A stretch of DNA of 64,000 bases from CAVQGM01 sp963712065. GTDB taxonomy: Bacteria > Actinomycetota > Acidimicrobiia > Acidimicrobiales > Acidimicrobilacustridaceae. Below the pieces are notes generated by a model. That model was not told the DNA's origin and made no database searches. It saw only the letters and a program-made list of their open reading frames with translations. The position numbers were made by a program, and so were the translations under genes. The stretch spans positions 744,001-808,000 of the forward strand of contig CAVQGM010000002.1 of the NCBI GenBank assembly GCA_963712065.1. Direction: 5' to 3'. Of this stretch, positions 16,464 through 24,802 are shown in pieces. Position 1 is the first letter of the stretch. Every line of letters starts with the position of its first letter.

Positions 16464-16469
16464 TAGGCT
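16464..16469 (+). promoter_or_regulatory. -10 box TAGGCT before alaS
   Basis: TAGGCT followed by 9 nt and the ATG at 16479; near-leaderless spacing. Confidence 0.5.
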
Positions 16470-16478
16470 GAGCCGACC

Positions 16479-19094
16479 ATGAGCCGCATGACCGCCGACG
16501 AGCTCCGACGGGCCTGGCTGACCTTCTTCGAGGGTCGGGACCACCGCGTCGTGCCCTCATCGGGACTGATCCCGCATCATCCCTCGGCGCCCCTGTTCAC
16601 CAACGCCGGGATGATCCAGTTCGTCCCCTACTTCCTCGGCGAGGAGGTGGCGCCGTTCGGTCGGGCCGCGTCCGTGCAGAAGTGCGTCCGCACCGGCGAC
16701 ATCGACATCGTCGGCACCACGACCCGGCACCTCACCTTCTTCGAGATGCTCGGCAACTTCAGCTTCGGCGACTACTTCAAGGAGGGCGCCATCCGCCTGG
16801 CCTGGGAGTTCGCCACCGAGGTGATGGGCTTCGACGGCGATCGGATCTGGGCCACCGTCTACCTCGACGACGACGACGCCGAGTCGATCTGGCACGACAC
16901 CGTCGGTCTGCCCACCGAGCGCATCCAACGCCTCGGTGACGCCGACAACTTCTGGGAGATGCAGAAGGGTGCGCCCGGTCCCTGCGGTCCCAACACCGAG
17001 CTCTACTACGACCGGGGCCCGGCCTTCGGCGAGGAGGGCGGACCGGCCCACGGCGGCGAGGAGCGGTACCTCGAGTTCTGGAACCTCGTGTTCATGCAGT
17101 TCAACCGTCAGCCCGACCTCTCCCTCGCCGACCTCCCCAGCAAGAACGTCGACACCGGCGCCGGGTTCGAGCGCAACCTCGTGCTCCTGCAGGACGTGCC
17201 CACGGTGTTCGAGACCGACGCCCTGCGTCCGCTCCTCGACACCGCCGAGCGCCTCAGCGACACGCGCTACGGCGCCGACGACCGGTCCGACGTGAGCCTG
17301 CGGATCATGGCCGACCACGCCCGCACGGTCAGCTTCCTCGTGAGCGACGGCGTGTTCCCCTCCAACGAGGGACGCGGCTACGTGCTGCGTCGCATCATCC
17401 GCCGGGCGGTCCTGCACGCGCATCGGCTCGGGGTCGAGCAGCTGGTCGCCCCCGACCTCGTCGCCACCACCGTCGAGCTCATGGGCGAGGCGTACCCCGA
17501 CCTGGCCCGCAACGCGGGGTTCGTCACCGACGTGGTCACGCGCGAGGAGGAGCGGTTCCGCCAGACCCTGAAGCAGGGCATGCGGATCTTCGACGAACGG
17601 ACCGGGGGCGAGGCGGTCTCGGCTTCCGCCTCGGCCGCGGCACGCGCCCGTCTGTCGGGGGCGGACGCGTTCCTGTTGCACGACACGCACGGGTTCCCGA
17701 TCGAGTTGACCCGGGAGCTCGCCGCGGAGCGCGGCCTCGAGGTGGACGAGGACGGGTTCGCGCAGGAGATGGCCGAGCAGCGTCGTCGGGCCCAACAGGC
17801 GCGCAAGGGCGGTGGGGCCGAGCTGGCCGACCGCTACCAGGAGCTCGTCGAGCAGTTCGGCACCACCGAGTTCACCGGGCGCGAGGAGGACGAGGGCAAG
17901 GGTCGGGTGCTGGCCGTGCTCGACGACCCCGACGACGCCGACCTCGTCGGCATCGTCCTCGACCGCACCCCGTTCTACGCCGAGTCGGGCGGCCAGGTCG
18001 GCGACACGGGCACCATCGTCGCCGACACGGGACGCGCCGAGGTGATCGACACCGTCTATGCCGTGCCCGGGCTGCACCGCCATCGCGCCCGCATCGTCGA
18101 GGGCACCATCGAACCCGGGCAGGACGTCACCGCCTCGATCGACGTCGCCCGTCGCGACGCCATCCGACGCAACCACACCGCCACCCATCTCCTGCACTTC
18201 GCCCTGCGCCGGGTGCTCGGTGATCACGTCAAGCAGCAGGGCTCGCTGGTCGCCCCCGACCGGCTGCGGTTCGACTTCAGCCACTACGAGGCCGTCACGC
18301 CCGACGAGATCGCCCGTGTCGAGGACCTCGTCAACGCCGACGTGCTGGCCAACCACCCGGCGCGCCACTACGAGACCACGAAGGACTACGCCGAGCAGAT
18401 CGGGGCCATCGCCTTCTTCGGCGACAAGTACGGCGACGTCGTGCGCGTGCTCGAGGCCGGGCCCAACTCCACCGAGCTCTGCGGTGGCACCCACGTCGGT
18501 GCCCTCGGCGACATCGGCCCCGTGAAGGTCGTGTCCGAGAGCTCGATCGGCTCGAACATCCGCCGTCTGGAGGCCGTTTCCGGGTTCGGGCCCATCGAGC
18601 GCCTCCGCCGCGAGGAGGCGCAGATCGCCGCCGCCGCCGCCCTGCTCGGCGTGTCGGGCGACGAGCTGGTCGACGCCGTCGGGCGCCGCCTGGCCGAGAT
18701 CAGGGAGCTCCGCGACGAGGTCAAGGTGCTCAAGCGCCAGGCCGCCGCCGGCCGAGCGTCCGAGCTCGCCGCCATCGCGGTCGACGGTGTCGTCGTGGCG
18801 CGCGTCGACGGCGTCGACCGCGAGGCCCTCCGCGATCTCGCCGTGGCCGTGCGCGACCAGCCCGGCATCCGCGGCGTCGTCCTCGGTGGTGCCCCCGACG
18901 GCGGGGGCGCGGCGATGGTGTCGGCGGTGCGGTCCGACAGCGGCCTCCACGCGTCCGAGCTCATCGCCGAGGCGGCCCGCACCGTCAAGGGCGGCACCGG
19001 CAAGAACCCCGAGCTGGCGGTGGCCGGCGGCAAGGACCCGGGCGCGCTCGACGTCGCGCTCGACCAGGCACGGGCCGCCGCCGGCCTGTCGTGA
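16479..19094 (+). CDS. alaS: Alanine--tRNA ligase
   Basis: An 871-residue AlaRS with the full bacterial layout. The class II catalytic core (residues 1-240) includes FFEGRDHRVVPS, PLFTNAGM and HLTFFEMLGNFSFGDYF. The tRNA-recognition domain follows, then the editing domain (about 480-700) with the zinc/editing motifs HTATH and CGGTH, and the C-terminal oligomerisation/DHHA1 domain (about 740-871, ending in GGGAAMVSAV and GGTGKNPELAVAGGK). It overlaps ruvX by GTGA. No truncation or missing motif was noticed. Confidence 0.97.
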   Translation: MSRMTADELRRAWLTFFEGRDHRVVPSSGLIPHHPSAPLFTNAGMIQFVPYFLGEEVAPFGRAASVQKCVRTGDIDIVGTTTRHLTFFEMLGNFSFGDYFKEGAIRLAWEFATEVMGFDGDRIWATVYLDDDDAESIWHDTVGLPTERIQRLGDADNFWEMQKGAPGPCGPNTELYYDRGPAFGEEGGPAHGGEERYLEFWNLVFMQFNRQPDLSLADLPSKNVDTGAGFERNLVLLQDVPTVFETDALRPLLDTAERLSDTRYGADDRSDVSLRIMADHARTVSFLVSDGVFPSNEGRGYVLRRIIRRAVLHAHRLGVEQLVAPDLVATTVELMGEAYPDLARNAGFVTDVVTREEERFRQTLKQGMRIFDERTGGEAVSASASAAARARLSGADAFLLHDTHGFPIELTRELAAERGLEVDEDGFAQEMAEQRRRAQQARKGGGAELADRYQELVEQFGTTEFTGREEDEGKGRVLAVLDDPDDADLVGIVLDRTPFYAESGGQVGDTGTIVADTGRAEVIDTVYAVPGLHRHRARIVEGTIEPGQDVTASIDVARRDAIRRNHTATHLLHFALRRVLGDHVKQQGSLVAPDRLRFDFSHYEAVTPDEIARVEDLVNADVLANHPARHYETTKDYAEQIGAIAFFGDKYGDVVRVLEAGPNSTELCGGTHVGALGDIGPVKVVSESSIGSNIRRLEAVSGFGPIERLRREEAQIAAAAALLGVSGDELVDAVGRRLAEIRELRDEVKVLKRQAAAGRASELAAIAVDGVVVARVDGVDREALRDLAVAVRDQPGIRGVVLGGAPDGGGAAMVSAVRSDSGLHASELIAEAARTVKGGTGKNPELAVAGGKDPGALDVALDQARAAAGLS

Positions 19095-19531
19095 GGGGCC
19101 GGGCCCTCGGGCTCGATCTCGGGAGCCGCCGCATCGGTGTGGCCGTCAGCGACGCCGCCGGCGCCGTGGCCACCCCCTACGAGGTGGTGGAACGGGTGGG
19201 CGACCGGACCCGCGAGCACGCCCGGCTGCTGGCGCTCGCCGAGGAGACGGGGGCCGTCGTGATCGTGGTCGGCCTGCCGCTGTCGCTCGACGGGTCGCTC
19301 GGACCGGCCGCCCGGGGGGTGCTCGAGGAGGTCGACGAGCTGGCCGCGCGCACCCCGCTGCCGGTGCGCACCTACGATGAGCGCCTGACGACCGTGTCCG
19401 CCGAGCGGGCCCTGCGCGCCGGGGGCGTGAAGGGCCGGGATCGGCGCAAGGTTGTCGACCAGGTCGCCGCCGCCGTGCTGCTACAGGCGTGGCTCGACGG
19501 CCTGCCCCGCCGAGACCCGGAGCCGACGTGA
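19091..19531 (+). CDS. ruvX: Holliday junction resolvase-like protein RuvX/YqgF
   Basis: A 146-residue RNase H-fold protein. The N-terminal LGLDLGSRRIGVAVSD supplies the first acidic residue, IVVGLPLSLDG the second block, and YDERLTTVSAER the third, so the putative nuclease centre is complete. Family members are linked to 16S rRNA 5' end processing and recombination. The GTG at 19091 overlaps the alaS stop (GTGA), and the gene ends in a GTGA overlap with mltG. alaS-ruvX-mltG is a strongly conserved order. Confidence 0.92.
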   Translation: MRGRALGLDLGSRRIGVAVSDAAGAVATPYEVVERVGDRTREHARLLALAEETGAVVIVVGLPLSLDGSLGPAARGVLEEVDELAARTPLPVRTYDERLTTVSAERALRAGGVKGRDRRKVVDQVAAAVLLQAWLDGLPRRDPEPT

Positions 19532-20739
19532 GCGACAGCACCCTCGACCAGCCCGGCGGCCGCCGCCCCGATGACGACGACCGGTACGACGACGAGGGTT
19601 GGGACGACCACGAGGTTTGGGACGATGCCGGTGCCCGCGACGGCGATCACCCGTACGACGACGAGTACGTGTACCTCCCGCCGGAGAGCAGTCGCCTCCG
19701 GCGGGCCGCCTGGATCGTGGGCGGCATCGTGGCGTTCGTCGTCGTCATCGCCGTGCTGGCGGGGGTGTGGACCTACCGCCAGATCAACCCCGGTGGTCCG
19801 GGTCCCGAGGTGACGGTCACGATCCCGGCCGGGGCCACCGTGTCCGAGACCGCGTCGATCCTCGAGGACCAGCGGGTCATCACCAACTCCACGGTGTTCG
19901 AGTACTACGCGCGGTGGCGGAACCTGTCGAGCGTCGAGGCGGGGGTGTACCCGGGGTTCCGCGAGGGCTCGTCGATGGGCGACGTCGTCGACGTGCTGGA
20001 GGCGGGACCGGCCCCTCCTCGGTTCACCGAGCTCGTCATCCCCGAGGGCCTCTGGCTGGCGGACATCACCGCCCGCATCCTCGAGACCTTCCCCCAGATG
20101 GACGAGGCCGAGCTGCGCACCGCGCTCGACGCCGTGCGGTCGCGCTACCAGCCCGCCGACGTCACCAGCCCGGAGGGCTTCCTGTTCCCCGCCACCTACC
20201 GGGTCGAGGAGGGGGACGAGGCCGACGAGCAGAAGCTGGTGCGACAGATGGTCGACGCCTTCGACCGCAACGCCGACGAGATCGGTCTGGCCGACGCCAC
20301 CGAGCGGCTCGCCGGGGTGGCGGGCGACCTCGAGCTCACCCCGTTCGACGTCGTGACGGTCGCCTCCCTCATCGAGGAGGAGACGAAGGTGCCCGAGGAG
20401 CGGGCCCAGGTCGCGCGCGTGATCTACAACCGTCTCGCCGAGGGGATGATGCTCGGCATCGACGCCTCCGTGCTCTACGCGATCGGGGAGCAGAAGGAAG
20501 AGCTCACCCGCAGCGACCTGAACGTCGACTCGCCCTACAACACCCGCCGGTACCCGGGGCTGCCGCCCGGTCCGATCGCCTCGCCGGGGCGCGCCTCGCT
20601 GGAAGCGGCGCTCGACCCGGCCGAGGGACCATGGCTCTACTACGTGCTCGTCGACCCGAACGGCACCCACTTCTTCACCGACGACTACCAGGAGTTCCTC
20701 GACGCTTCCGAGGACGCGCAGGCGAGGGGGGTCTTCTGA
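19528..20739 (+). CDS. mltG: Endolytic transglycosylase MltG
   Basis: A 403-residue membrane-anchored lytic transglycosylase that cleaves nascent glycan strands. The cytoplasmic N-terminus (residues 1-55) is extremely acidic and repetitive (DDDDRYDDEGWDDHE). A single helix follows (AAWIVGGIVAFVVVIAVLAGVW, about 62-83), then a LysM-like region and the YceG domain. The catalytic glutamate lies in the conserved SLIEEETKVPEERAQVARVIYNRL block (about 290-310), and the substrate-groove motifs DSPYNTRRYPGLPPGPI and ALDPAEGPWLYY are intact. The GTG at 19528 is set by the GTGA overlap with ruvX. It ends in a CTGA overlap with aroE. Confidence 0.93.
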   Translation: MSDSTLDQPGGRRPDDDDRYDDEGWDDHEVWDDAGARDGDHPYDDEYVYLPPESSRLRRAAWIVGGIVAFVVVIAVLAGVWTYRQINPGGPGPEVTVTIPAGATVSETASILEDQRVITNSTVFEYYARWRNLSSVEAGVYPGFREGSSMGDVVDVLEAGPAPPRFTELVIPEGLWLADITARILETFPQMDEAELRTALDAVRSRYQPADVTSPEGFLFPATYRVEEGDEADEQKLVRQMVDAFDRNADEIGLADATERLAGVAGDLELTPFDVVTVASLIEEETKVPEERAQVARVIYNRLAEGMMLGIDASVLYAIGEQKEELTRSDLNVDSPYNTRRYPGLPPGPIASPGRASLEAALDPAEGPWLYYVLVDPNGTHFFTDDYQEFLDASEDAQARGVF

Positions 20740-21596
20740 CGGCCTCGGCCGATCCCGGAGGGTGGTCGCCGCGCGGGAGCACGCGCCTCGCCGCCGTCAT
20801 CGGGGATCCGGTCCGCCACTCCCTGTCGCCGACGCTGTTCAACGCCGCCTACCGATCGCTCGACCTCGACCGCGCCTTCGTCGCGTTCGAGGTGGCCGAG
20901 GGTGGCGCGTCGGCGGCGCTCGACGCCATGCGCGTGCTCGGCATCGACGCCTACTCGGTGACGATGCCGCACAAGGAGGCGGTGGCCGCCGCCGTCGACC
21001 GGCTCAGTGACGACGCCCGACTGCTCGCCGCCGCCAACTGCGTGATCCGCGACGGCGACGTCCTCACCGGGCACAACACCGACGGACCGGGGTTCGTGCG
21101 GGCGGTGCGGGCCGAGACCGGCTTCGACCCCCACGGCCGACGGTGCGCGGTCGTCGGCGCCGGTGGCGCCGCCCGGGCCGTCGTGCTGGCCCTGGCCCGG
21201 GCCGGCGCCGCCGAGATCGTGGTCGTCAACCGCACGCCGGCACGGGGGGAGCAGGCTGCCGCCCTCGCCGGCGCCGCCGGTCGCGTCGGCACCGGCGCCG
21301 ACCTCGCCGGCGCCGACCTGGTGGTCGACGCCACCCCCGCCGGCATGGACGGTCACCCGCCGCTGGCCTTCGAACCCGACGCGCTCGGCCGCGCCGCCGT
21401 CGTCGCCGACCTCGTGTACCACCCGGCCACGACGCCGCTGCTGGCCGCGGCCCGGGCTAGGGGACTGACGGCGGTCAACGGGCTGGGGATGCTGGTGCAC
21501 CAGGCCGCCCTGCAGTTCGAGCTCGCCACCGGGTGCGACGCGCCGCTCGAGGCGATGCTCGACGCCGCCCGGGCGGCGCTGTCCGACGCCCGCTGA
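20736..21596 (+). CDS. aroE: Shikimate dehydrogenase, probable CTG start
   Basis: A 286-residue NADP-dependent shikimate dehydrogenase. Substrate motifs GDPVRHSLSP (23-32), MPHKEAV (catalytic Lys), NTDG and the nucleotide-binding GAGGAARAVVLAL with NRTPARG are intact, as is the C-terminal NGLGMLVHQAALQFELATG. The frame contains no ATG, GTG or TTG between the end of mltG and the conserved N-terminus. The only candidate in the expected position is the CTG at 20736-20738, which overlaps the mltG stop as CTGA in exactly the 4-nt geometry of the neighbouring ATGA/GTGA junctions. CTG initiation is therefore proposed. Identity is certain; the start is an inference. Confidence 0.9.
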   Translation: MTASADPGGWSPRGSTRLAAVIGDPVRHSLSPTLFNAAYRSLDLDRAFVAFEVAEGGASAALDAMRVLGIDAYSVTMPHKEAVAAAVDRLSDDARLLAAANCVIRDGDVLTGHNTDGPGFVRAVRAETGFDPHGRRCAVVGAGGAARAVVLALARAGAAEIVVVNRTPARGEQAAALAGAAGRVGTGADLAGADLVVDATPAGMDGHPPLAFEPDALGRAAVVADLVYHPATTPLLAAARARGLTAVNGLGMLVHQAALQFELATGCDAPLEAMLDAARAALSDAR

Positions 21597-21699
21597 CCGG
21601 GATTCCCGCGCGGAGCGTGGTGGGGGTCACTCGATCCGCGGCGAAAACGTCAACTCGGGCCGATCCCCTGCCGATGGGTACGCGACACGTAGCGGATCC

Positions 21700-21705
21700 G
21701 GAGGT
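21700..21705 (+). promoter_or_regulatory. Ribosome-binding site that decides a GTG start
   Basis: GGAGGT ends 4 nt before the GTG at 21710. It favours that start over the ATG at 21674 and the far-upstream GTG for the DUF4388 protein. The homologous region begins immediately after this GTG. Confidence 0.6.
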
Positions 21706-21709
21706 CACC

Positions 21710-22741
21710 GTGGCACTTCAGGGGACGATCGAGACGTTCGCCCTCCCCGACGTCATGCGACTGCTCGCATCGACCAAGAAGTCGGGGAGGTTGCGGCTGA
21801 CAGGCAGCCGTGGCGAGGGCAGCGTGTGGGTCGCGGACGGCCAGATCGTGGCCGGCGACACCAGCGGGCCCCACGCCGAGGGCGCCATCGACGTGCTGTT
21901 CGAACTGCTGCGGTATCCGGACGGCGACTTCGTCTTCGATGCCGACGAGCTCCCCGATCACCTCGACCGGCCACTCGACGTGGAGCCGGCTCTCGGTGAC
22001 GCCGAGGCGCGCCTCGCCGAGTGGCGGGAGATCGAGTCCGTCGTCCCGTCCCTCGATTCCTGGGTCACGCTGACGCCGACCCTCGAGGGTGACGAGGTGA
22101 CGATCGACCGGGAGCGCTGGGCGCTCGTCGTGCGCATCGGCCACGGCACCAGCGTGGGCGTCCTCGGCGACCAGCTCGACCTCCGAGAGCTCGCCATCTG
22201 CCGCGCGGTGAAGGACCTGGTCGAGCGCGGGCTCGTGGTGGTCGACGCCGAGGCGCCGGCCGGCTTCGTCATCGAGCGTCGGGCCACGCCCGTCGCCTTC
22301 ATGGACGAGGCCCCGGCGATGCCGGCGGCCGAGGAGCTCCCGGAGGACGAGCCGGTGCCCGCCGCGGTGACGCTCACCTCCGTCGACGACCACGTCGACG
22401 ACCACGTGGACGACCACATCGACGACCACATCGACGACCACGACGACGTCGAGCCGATGGTGGACTTCGAGCCGTTCGACCACGAGGGCCTCACCCTCGA
22501 CCAGGCCGCCGACGAGCTCGAGGAGCCGGCCGTCGGGATCGCGATCGACACCGATCCGACCGACGCCGCCGAGATCGCCCGCCAGCTCGCCAACCTCAGC
22601 CCAAAGGCGGCCAAGGCGGTCGCTGCAGCGGCCAAGGCCACCACGGCCGAGGAACGGGAGCGGGCCCTCGCCGACGTCGACGAGTCCGAGGACGTCAACC
22701 GGGATCTGCTCATCAAGTTCCTGGGCTCAGTCAGCAGCTGA
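21710..22741 (+). CDS. DUF4388-domain protein with VDDH repeats
   Basis: A 343-residue cytoplasmic protein. The N-terminal 85 residues match the DUF4388 (PATAN-like) domain: LQGTIETFALPDVMRLLASTKKSGRLRL, then WVADGQIVAGDT and AIDVLFELLRYPDGDFVF. A second globular region (about 105-190) looks like a winged-helix-type domain (LRELAICRAVKDLVERGLV). A tandem (V/I)DDH repeat lies at 225-244, and the C-terminus is helical and Ala/Glu-rich (AAKAVAAAAKATTAEERERALAD). DUF4388 proteins occur with gliding, pilus or signalling genes, and the next gene is a prepilin peptidase. A role in type IV pilus control is plausible but unproven. Confidence 0.8.
   Translation: MALQGTIETFALPDVMRLLASTKKSGRLRLTGSRGEGSVWVADGQIVAGDTSGPHAEGAIDVLFELLRYPDGDFVFDADELPDHLDRPLDVEPALGDAEARLAEWREIESVVPSLDSWVTLTPTLEGDEVTIDRERWALVVRIGHGTSVGVLGDQLDLRELAICRAVKDLVERGLVVVDAEAPAGFVIERRATPVAFMDEAPAMPAAEELPEDEPVPAAVTLTSVDDHVDDHVDDHIDDHIDDHDDVEPMVDFEPFDHEGLTLDQAADELEEPAVGIAIDTDPTDAAEIARQLANLSPKAAKAVAAAAKATTAEERERALADVDESEDVNRDLLIKFLGSVSS
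22382..22441 (+). repeat. Five 12-nt tandem repeats in coding sequence
   Basis: Five in-frame 12-nt units, close to GTCGACGACCAC, encode VDDH VDDH VDDH IDDH IDDH. They may vary in copy number between strains, and the Asp/His spacing could bind divalent metal. Confidence 0.85.
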
Positions 22742-22749
22742 CCGGCCGC

Positions 22750-22755
22750 TAGCCT
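22750..22755 (+). promoter_or_regulatory. -10 box TAGCCT before prepilin peptidase
   Basis: TAGCCT followed by 9 nt and the GTG at 22765, close to leaderless spacing. Confidence 0.45.
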
Positions 22756-22764
22756 CCGCGAGCT

Positions 22765-23457
22765 GTGAACACCCTTCGGCTCGTCGTCTGCGCGCTCCTC
22801 GCCCTCCCGGCCGGCTGGCTCGGCGCGGCCATGGTCGATCGGGTGCCCGACAAGCTGGCGCTGTTCGATCCGCTCCACCGGGTTCGGGTCAAGGGCGTCG
22901 ACCTCGTCATCTACGTCGGCATGGTGGCACTGTTCGTGCTCGCCGCCATCCGATTCGACGACGCTCCGGTGCTCCAGTTGGTCGGCTACCTGCTGCTCTT
23001 CGGCGTCTTGTTGACGCTGTCGGTCATCGACATCCAGCTGTTCCGGCTGCCCGACCGGATCGTCCTTCCCGCGCTCGCGGTCTCGGTCCCGCTCGTGGCG
23101 GTGGCGTCGGTGCTCGACGACCAGCCCGCTTCGATCCGGTACGCCCTGGCGGGCGGTGCGCTGTACTTCGGCTTCCTCTTCCTCGCCCACCTCGTGTACC
23201 CGCGCGGCATGGGGTTCGGGGACGTGAAGCTGGCGGCGTTGATGGGCCTGTACGTGGGCTGGCTCGGCGACGGCTACGCGCAGGCCATCGCCCTGGTGCT
23301 GTGGGCGATGCTCATCGGCTTCGTGAGCGGCTCGGTCGTCGGCGTCGTCCTCCTCGCCATGCGCAAGCGCTCGGCGCCGATCCCGTTCGGTCCCTTCCTC
23401 GCCCTCGGCACGGTCATCGCCGTCCTGCTCAGCGAGGGGCTGGTCAGCCGCACCTGA
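22765..23457 (+). CDS. A24-family prepilin peptidase (short form)
   Basis: A 230-residue polytopic membrane protein with 6-7 hydrophobic helices. The two catalytic aspartates of the A24 aspartyl peptidases are Asp89 (SVIDIQLFRLPD) and Asp153 (GMGFGDVKLAALMG). The N-terminal cysteine-rich N-methyltransferase domain of PilD is absent, as in TadV/FppA-like and many actinobacterial short forms. It would cleave type IV pilin or Tad pilin leader peptides on the cytoplasmic face. No pilin or pilus motor is in this window. Position between aroE and aroC next to DUF4388 suggests a conserved lineage-specific insertion. Confidence 0.88.
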   Translation: MNTLRLVVCALLALPAGWLGAAMVDRVPDKLALFDPLHRVRVKGVDLVIYVGMVALFVLAAIRFDDAPVLQLVGYLLLFGVLLTLSVIDIQLFRLPDRIVLPALAVSVPLVAVASVLDDQPASIRYALAGGALYFGFLFLAHLVYPRGMGFGDVKLAALMGLYVGWLGDGYAQAIALVLWAMLIGFVSGSVVGVVLLAMRKRSAPIPFGPFLALGTVIAVLLSEGLVSRT

Positions 23458-23530
23458 GCCGGCAGGCCCGTCGCTCCGCCGCCCGCCGCCCGTCGCCGGT
23501 ACCCGCTTCGAGCAGGGGGAGGCTCACCGG

Positions 23531-23536
23531 TAGATT
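23531..23536 (+). promoter_or_regulatory. -10 box TAGATT, leaderless-type, before aroC
   Basis: TAGATT lies exactly 6 nt before the GTG at 23543. It would drive the aroC-aroK-aroB-aroQ-peptidase run as a leaderless transcript. Confidence 0.55.
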
Positions 23537-23542
23537 GAACGG

Positions 23543-24802
23543 GTGCTGCGATTCCTCACCGCCGGCGAGTCCCACGGCCGCGCCCTCGTCGTCGTCGTCG
23601 AGGGCCTGCCCGCCGGGCTGCCCGTCACGGTGGACCAGATCGGCGACGAGCTCGCCCGGCGTCGCCTCGGGTTCGGTCGCGGCCCGCGCATGCGCTTCGA
23701 GCGCGACGAGCTGACCATCCTCGGCGGCGTCCGCCACGGCAAGACGCTCGGCTCGCCCGTCGCCGTCGAGATCGGCAACAGCGAGTGGGAGAAGAAGTGG
23801 ACCGAGGAGATGTCGCCCGCACCGGGCCGCACCTCGGCGCCGCTCACCACCCCCCGACCGGGACACGCCGATCTGGCCGGCATGCAGAAGTACGACTTCG
23901 ACGACGCCCGGAACGTCCTCGAGCGGGCCTCGGCCCGTGAGACGGCGGCCCGCGTCGCCGCCGGCGGCCTGGCCAAGGCCCTGCTGCACGCCATCGGGGT
24001 CGAGGTCGTCTCCCACGTCGTCCAGCTCGGTCCGGTCCGGGCCGACGGCGAGAAGCGGCCGCGTCCGGGCGACCTCGCCGCCGTCGACGAGTCCGAGGTC
24101 CGGTGCTTCGATCCCGTGGCCGAGGCGGCCATGATCGACGAGATCCGGGCCGCACAGAAGGCCGGCGACTCCCTCGGGGGCGTGGTGGAGGTCCTCGCCT
24201 ACGGCGCGCCGGTGGGGCTCGGCAGCCATGTCCACTGGGACCGCAAGCTCGACGCCCTCCTCGCCCAGGCGCTGGTGTCCATCCAGGCGGTGAAGGGTGT
24301 GGAGATCGGCGACGGCTTCGCGGTGGCCGGTCGGCGGGGGAGCGAGGCTCACGACCCCATCGCCTGGGACGCCGAGGCGGGGGAGTACCGCCGGGAGAGC
24401 ACGCGCGCCGGCGGCATCGAGGGGGGCATGACCACCGGGGAGGTCGTCGTGGCCCACGTCGCCATGAAGCCGCTCGCCACCCTGAACCGTCCGGTGCTGA
24501 AGACCGTCGACGTCGCCACCAAGGACGAGACGGTGTCGTTCAAGGAGCGCACCGACGTCACCGCCGTGCCGGCCATGGGCGTCGTCGCCGAGACCATGAC
24601 CGCGCTCGTGCTGGCCGACGAGGCGCTCCGGAAGTTCGGCGGCGATTCCCTCGGCGAGTTCGTGCGCAACGCCGAGTCCTACCGGGCCCAGGTGCGAGAC
24701 CAGACCGCCCGGGTCGCCCCCGCGCCCGACGTCGGCGACACCCCGCTGAACTGGGTCGAGCTCGAGGCCTTCCCCGACCCCGACGGGGAGCCGACGCCGT
24801 GA
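23543..24802 (+). CDS. aroC: Chorismate synthase
   Basis: A 419-residue FMN-dependent enzyme converting EPSP to chorismate, the last common step of aromatic biosynthesis. Signatures are complete: LRFLTAGESHGRAL at the start, GRGPRMRFERDELTILGGVRHGKTLGSP (about 45-75), RPGHADLAGMQKY, the family arginines in ASARETAARVAAGG, and the C-terminal GGIEGGMTTGEVVVAHVAMKP. Length is slightly above the usual bacterial 360-400. The GTG start is fixed by the conserved N-terminus. It ends with a GTGA overlap into aroK. Confidence 0.97.
   Translation: MLRFLTAGESHGRALVVVVEGLPAGLPVTVDQIGDELARRRLGFGRGPRMRFERDELTILGGVRHGKTLGSPVAVEIGNSEWEKKWTEEMSPAPGRTSAPLTTPRPGHADLAGMQKYDFDDARNVLERASARETAARVAAGGLAKALLHAIGVEVVSHVVQLGPVRADGEKRPRPGDLAAVDESEVRCFDPVAEAAMIDEIRAAQKAGDSLGGVVEVLAYGAPVGLGSHVHWDRKLDALLAQALVSIQAVKGVEIGDGFAVAGRRGSEAHDPIAWDAEAGEYRRESTRAGGIEGGMTTGEVVVAHVAMKPLATLNRPVLKTVDVATKDETVSFKERTDVTAVPAMGVVAETMTALVLADEALRKFGGDSLGEFVRNAESYRAQVRDQTARVAPAPDVGDTPLNWVELEAFPDPDGEPTP

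Noticed and set aside
21597..21709. FliA-type promoter (GCCGAT twice) before the DUF4388 gene
   Set aside because: The nearest AAAA is at the wrong distance (11 or 22 nt instead of about 15), so the match is not convincing.
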